This document shows, one piece after another, positions 59,022-64,000 of a stretch of 64,000 bases of DNA; position 1 is the stretch's first letter; every line of letters starts with the position of its first letter. The position numbers and the translations under genes are program-made. Under the pieces are notes generated by a model. That model searched no databases. It was given only the letters and a program-made list of their open reading frames with translations, and was not told the origin of the DNA. The stretch lies in contig CAWGMT010000021.1 of NCBI GenBank assembly GCA_963823675.1, positions 318,819 to 382,818 on the forward strand, written 5' to 3'. Origin of the DNA: CAWGMT01 sp963823675. Its GTDB lineage: Bacteria > Planctomycetota > Planctomycetia > Isosphaerales > Isosphaeraceae.

Positions 59022-62000
59022 TTAATCCAAGCGGTCAACCAACCCGACGCGATGCCGTCGTTTGATACCCTCGCCTGGCGACTCCATCAGGCTCGAGAGC
59101 GCCGCGTCAGTGACTGGCCCCGGGGAAAGAGAGACCATGTCCCCCATTCCCGAACCGCGAGTGATGCTGAACGTACTCGAGGTGGCCTTACCCAGGGTGC
59201 CGTCCTTGGCCGTCAAGTTGTAGCCCATGCCCATCTTGTTGATCGACAGGTTTCTGAAGGTCGCCACGCCGCTGACCGCGGCCACGGTCAGCTTCCCTCC
59301 GAGCTTGCCCTTCCCCGTGTTCGCGCCGAGGGCCACGGTCACATTGGAGTTATTGGAAGTGACCACGTTGCCATAGGCATCCTCGACCAATACCTGCACC
59401 GCCGGAGAGATAGCGACCCCCATTGCCGTGTTGCTGGGCTGCGTCGTGAACACCAGCTTGCTGGCGGCCGCCGGGGTCACACTGAAGCTGCGCGACGTCG
59501 CCGCCACCCCACTGAGGCTGCCGTCCGAGGCCCCGAGCGTGTAGCCCGTGCCGGATTTATTGATCCAGAGGTTCCTGAAGGTCGCCACACCGTTGATCGC
59601 CGCCACGGTCAGCGTGCCGCCCAGCGTGCCGTTTCCGGGCTTCGTGCTGATGAACACGGTCACTCTGGAGGTGTTGGTCGTGACCACGTGGTTCTGAGAG
59701 TTCTCGATGGACACCTGGACCGAGGGCGCGATGGACGCCCCTGCGTGGCTGGTGCTGGGTTGGGTGGTGAACACCAGTTTGTAAGGTGCGGGTGCCGTGG
59801 CGACCTTGGCGGTGCCCGTGATGGTGGCCCGGCTGCCGCCGGCGTCGGTGACCGCAATGCTGATCTGATAGCTCCCCGCCGCGGTATAGGTGTGCGAGCC
59901 GGTCACCGTGTAGGTGCTGCTGCCGTCGCTGGGGCCCTGGTAAACGACCTGGCCGTTTGAGGGGGTGCTGTTGTCACCCCAATTGATCACGGCGGTGAAA
60001 TCGCTCTGGTGGTCGCCCGGGTTGGCGTCGGTGAAGGTGGCGTTGGAAAGGACGCTGCTGTTGAGCACATTGGCTGCGCCGCTGGCTGTAGCCGCGCTGC
60101 TGCCCTCTAGCGGGGCGTCCAGCACGCTGAAGTTAGCGGTGAGGGGGCCCAGAGTCGCTCCATCGTTGGCGTCGACCGTCACGCTGAATGTCGCGTTGTT
60201 GAGGAACTCCGGGTAGGGATAGGTAAGCTGGACGTCGAAACCGGCGGCTGGGTCCTGCACGATCTGCAAACCGGCACCCGCCGGCCCGGTGACCCCGCCG
60301 CTGCTATTGAGCGTGACGGTTTGGCCGTCGCCCAAGTTAACGGTCGCCGTGTAGTCACTGGGCGTGTCGCTGGTGTTGCCGTCGGTGAAGTGCAAGACGG
60401 TCTGTTTGTTGATGCCCTGGCCCTCGACGAGGGAACCTGGAGCGAGCTGGGACATCGTGTTGTTGGCGTCGTTGGCGACGTAGAGGTAGCCGTCGGGGCC
60501 GAAGACCAGACCCGCATAGGTGCCGGCGACCGAGCCATTGAGCGGTGCGTAGGTGGACTGCTTCCCTGAAGGAAGCGCCACCTCGATCACCGCGCTGTTG
60601 CCGCTGTTGTAGACGTAGAGGTTGCCGTCGGGGCCCATGACCATGGAGGTGGGGCTGTCAAGCAGGTTGCCGTTGGGAGTAGGAAGGGCCGTGGCGTTGT
60701 TGCCGCCGGGGGTCACCTCGTAGATCGTGTTGTTATTCTGGCTGAGCACGTACAGGTCACCGGCCTGGTCGATGGCCAGGTCAATCGGGTTAGAAAGCCC
60801 GAAGCCGGTACCGACGTAGGTCGTGACCTGCCCTGTGGTGGGGTTCACCTCGTCGATCAGGTTGTCGTACTTGTCGCATACGTAGAGCTCGCCGTTGTTG
60901 GGGTCGTAGACGGGAGCATTGGCGTTTTTGATCGGGGCGAACTGCGGGACGATCGTGCCCTGCGCCGTCACCTCGGTGAGAAAGTTGGCATGGAAGTTGG
61001 CGATGAAGAGGTCGCCCAATTTGTCGAAGGCCAGGCCGTCGGGGGTGTCCAGTTGGGCGGAGGTACCGACGGGGGTCATGACGTTGCTTGGCTGGTTGAA
61101 CGGCACCTGGGAAACCGTATTGCCGGCGAGGTTGGGGACGTAGAAGGAGCCGTCGTAGAAGATTGGGTCGGTGGGGGAACTGAGCCCGGCGTTGGGGCCG
61201 AGGAACTGGTTGATGGTAGGCGTGCCCGTGCCGTGAGGCGGCGTCAGCGCGACTTCCGTCAGGGGCTCGTAGGCCGCGACCGCGGCGGTGCCCGTGATGG
61301 TGGTGCTCATGCCGCCGGCGTCCATGACGGTGATGTTGATGTGATAGCTCTCCGCCGCGGTATAGGTGTGCGAGCCGGTCACCGTGTAGGTGCTGATGCC
61401 GGCGCTGGGGCTCTGGTAGACGACCTGGCCGTTTGACGTGGTGCTGTTGTCACCCCAATTGATCGCGGCGGTGAAATCGTCTGGTGTTGTGGCCCGGGTT
61501 GGCGTCGGTGAAGGTGGCGTTGGAAAGGACGCTGCTACCGGGCGCATTGGCTGCGCCGCCGGCTGTCGCCGCGCTGCTGCCCTCTAGCGGGGCGTCCAGC
61601 ACGCTGAAGTTGGCGGTGAGGGGGCCCAGAGTCGCTCCATCGTTGGCGCTGACCTGGACGCTGAATGTCGCGTTGCTCAAGAATTCCGGGTAGGGATAGG
61701 TAAGCTGGACGTCGAAACCACCGGCGGGGTCATTCACGATCTGCAAACCGGCACCCGCCGGCCCGGTGACCCCGCCGCTGCTATTGAGCGTGACGGTTTG
61801 GCCGTCGCCCAAGTTAACGGTCGCCGAGTAGTCACTGGGCGTGTCGCTGGTGTTGCCGTCGGTGAAGTGCAAGACGGTCTGTTTGTTGATGCCCTGGCCC
61901 TCGACGAGGGAAGCTGGAGCGAGCTGGGACATCGTGTTGTTGGCGTCGTTGGCGACGTAGAGGTAGCCGTCGGGGCCGAAGACCAGACCCGCATAGGTGC

Positions 62001-64000
62001 CGGCGACCGAGCCATTGAGCGGTGCGTAGGTGGACTGCTTCCCTGAAGGAAGCGCCACCTCGATCACCGCGCTGTTGCCGCTGTTGTAGACGTAGAGGTT
62101 GCCGTCGGGGCCCATGACCATGGAGGTGGGGCTGTCAAGCAGGTTGCCGTTGGGAGTAGGAAGGGCCGTGGCGTTGTTGCCGCCGGGGGTCACCTCGTAG
62201 ATCGTGTTGTTATTCTGGCTGAGCACGTACAGGTCACCGGCCTGGTCGATGGCCAGGTCAATCGGGTTAGAAAGCCCGAAGCCGGTACCGACGTAGGTCG
62301 TGACCTGCCCTGTGGTGGGGTTCACCTCGTCGATCAGGTTGTCGTACTTGTCGCATACGTAGAGCTCGCCGTTGTTGGGGTCGTAGACGGGAGCATTGGC
62401 GTTTTTGATCGGGGCGAACTGCGGGACGATCGTGCCCTGCGCCGTCACCTCGGTGAGAAAGTTGGCATGGAAGTTGGCGATGAAGAGGTCGCCCAATTTG
62501 TCGAAGGCCAGGCCGTCGGGGGTGTCCAGTTGGGCGGAGGTACCGACGGGGGTCATGACGTTGCTCGGCTGGTTGAACGGCACCTGGGAAACCGTATTGC
62601 CGGCGAGGTTGGGGACGTAGAAGGAGCCGTCGTAGAAGATTGGGTCGGTGGGGGAACTGAGCCCGGCGTTGGGGCCGAGGAACTGGTTGATGGTAGGCGT
62701 GCCCGAGCCGTGAGGCGGCGTCAGCGCGACTTCCGTCAGGGGCTCGTAGGCCGCGACCGCGGCGGTGCCCGTGATGGTGGTGCTCATGCCGCCGGCGTCC
62801 ATGACGGTGATGTTGATGTGATAGCTCTCCGCCACGGTATAGGTGTGCGAGCCGGTCACCGTGTAGGTGCTGATGCCGGCGCTGGTGCTCTGGTAGACGA
62901 CCGTGCCGTTTGACGTGGAGCTGTTGTCACCCCAATTGATCGTGGCGGTGAAATCGGTGGTGTTGTGGCCCGGGTTGGCGTCGGTGAAGGTGGCGTTGGA
63001 AAGGACGCTGCTGCCGGGCGCATTGGCTGCGCCGCCGGCTGTCGCCGCGCTGCTGCCCTCTAGCGAGGCGTCCAGCACGCTGAAGTTGGCGGTGAGGGGG
63101 CCCAGAGTCGCTCCATCGTTGGCGCTGACCTGGACGCTGAATGTCGCGTTGCTCAAGAATTCCGGGTAGGGATAGGTAAGCTGGACGTCGAAACCACCGG
63201 CGGGGTCATTCACGATCTGCAAACCGGCACCCGCCGGCCCGGTGACCCCGCCGCTGCTATTGAGCGTGACGGTTTGGCCGTCGCCCAAGTTAACGGTCGC
63301 CGAGTAGTCACTGGGCGTGTCGCTAGTGTTGCCGTCGGTGAAGTGCAAGACGGTCTGTTTGTTGATGCCCTGGCCCTCGACGAGGGAAGCTGGAGCGAGC
63401 TGGGACATCGTGTTGTTGGCGTCGTTGGCGACGTAGAGGTAGCCGTCGGGGCCGAAGACCAGACCCGCATAGGTGCCGGCGACCGAGCCATTGAGCGGTG
63501 CGTAGGTGGACTGCTTCCCTGAAGGAAGCGCCACCTCGATCACCGCGCTGTTGCCGCTGTTGTAGACGTAGAGGTTGCCGTCGGGGCCCATGACCATGGA
63601 GGTGGGGCTGTCAAGCAGGTTGCCGTTGGGAGTAGGAAGGGCCGTGGCGTTGTTGCCGCCGGGGGTCACCTCGTAGATCGTGTTGTTATTCTGGCTGAGC
63701 ACGTACAGGTCACCGGCCTGGTCGATGGCCAGGTCAATCGGGTTAGAAAGCCCGAAGCCGGTACCGACGTAGGTCGTGACCTGCCCTGTGGTGGGGTTCA
63801 CCTCGTCGATCAGGTTGTCGTACTTGTCGCAGACGTAGAGCTCGCCGTTGTTGGGGTCGTAGACGGGAGCGTTGGCGTTTTTGATCGGGGCGAACTGCGG
63901 GACGATCGTGCCCTGCGCCGTCACCTCGGTGAGAAAGTTGGCATGGAAGTTGGCGATGAAGAGGTCGCCCAATTTGTCGAAGGCCAGGCCGTCGGGGGTG
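59022..64000 (-). pseudogene. Giant secreted repeat protein (PKD-like and NHL-propeller-like units), one frameshift, N-terminus beyond window
   Basis: Each unit of about 492 residues contains a beta-propeller-like segment ('LAFDKLGDLFIANFHANFLT', 'VYDPNNGELYVCDKYDN', 'GPDGNLYVYNSGN'). It also contains a PKD-like or Ig-like segment ('FTDANPGHNTTDFTATINWG', 'STYTVTGSHTYTVAESYHIN'). Two nearly identical units and part of a third are present. The C-terminal end has two further domains ('LVFTTQPSTSHAGASIAPSV', 'LVFTTQPSNTAMGVAISPAV'). The frame breaks near 61479-61482 by one extra base: the lower repeat period is 1,477 and the upper 1,476. The gene has no start inside the window. It is presumably a cell-surface protein. 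Confidence 0.75.
59990..64000. repeat. Tandem repeat of 1,476-1,477 bp
   Basis: A marker word (TTGTCGAAGGCCAGGCCGTC) occurs at 61021, 62498 and 63974, giving periods of 1,477 and 1,476. The copies are nearly identical over most of their length. The copy nearest the 3' end of the gene (59990-61020) is more diverged. Confidence 0.85.

Overview
The window looks like a high-GC planctomycete chromosome, most likely Isosphaeraceae or Gemmataceae-like. The signs are four large Ser/Thr kinases with TPR tails, ECF sigma factors overlapping or abutting their partner genes, a YfbK-type von Willebrand protein, a beta-helix protein with the N-terminal 'LELEGRALLS' signature, a BlaI/BlaR1 pair, IS66 and NIPSNAP genes, and large secreted repeat proteins. 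No rRNA, tRNA or CRISPR array was seen. The placement is inference from gene families only.

Layout. 83-6267: an IS66-type unit with an 8-bp target duplication (GAGAAAAT), a left end at 91 and two right ends (2735 and 6259). Between the right ends it carries a secreted duplicated-domain protein, a HEAT-repeat protein, a decayed REP-associated transposase and a decayed RecB-like nuclease. 6496-9765 (minus): ECF sigma factor and Ser/Thr kinase. 9940-11501 (minus): beta-helix surface protein. 11927-17152 (plus): housekeeping block of recO, a BamD-like lipoprotein, an LptE-like lipoprotein, folP and proA. 17121-20083 (minus): ECF sigma factor and VWA protein. 20.1-22.6 kb: repeat-rich intergenic region. 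22.6-26.4 kb (minus): zinc-finger ORF, serine hydrolase joined to an integrase remnant, and PIN and methyltransferase remnants. 27.0-30.7 kb (minus): kinase with a truncated ECF sigma. 31.7-35.1 kb (plus): a di-heme oxidoreductase remnant, then a cluster of aminopropyltransferase-like protein, Gly/His/Tyr-tailed membrane protein, FemAB-like transferase and AdoMet decarboxylase. 35.3-38.2 kb: BlaI/BlaR1. 38.5-39.5 kb: defective IS3. 39.8-44.6 kb: hypothetical genes, truncated hydrolase, secreted protein and a HepT/MntA pair. 45.0-57.2 kb (plus): two P450s alternating with two paralogous kinases, plus a glycosyltransferase-like gene. 57.3 kb: NIPSNAP. 59.0 kb to the window end (minus): a giant secreted protein made of 1,476-bp tandem repeats.

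A dominant feature is frameshifts. More than twenty one-base shifts interrupt otherwise well-conserved reading frames, including six in proA that are all +1. They may be sequencing indels or real decay; the sequence alone cannot decide. Several genes also carry defects that are not frameshifts: a P450 without its heme cysteine, a P450 without its I-helix region, a kinase with DFG changed to NWG, and a sigma factor without region 4.

The observations most worth follow-up are the IS66 unit with cargo and verified target duplication, the AdoMet decarboxylase / aminopropyltransferase / FemAB cluster with its aromatic-tailed membrane protein, and a three-copy dispersed element built around a long compound hairpin of alternating GGCATACT-type words.
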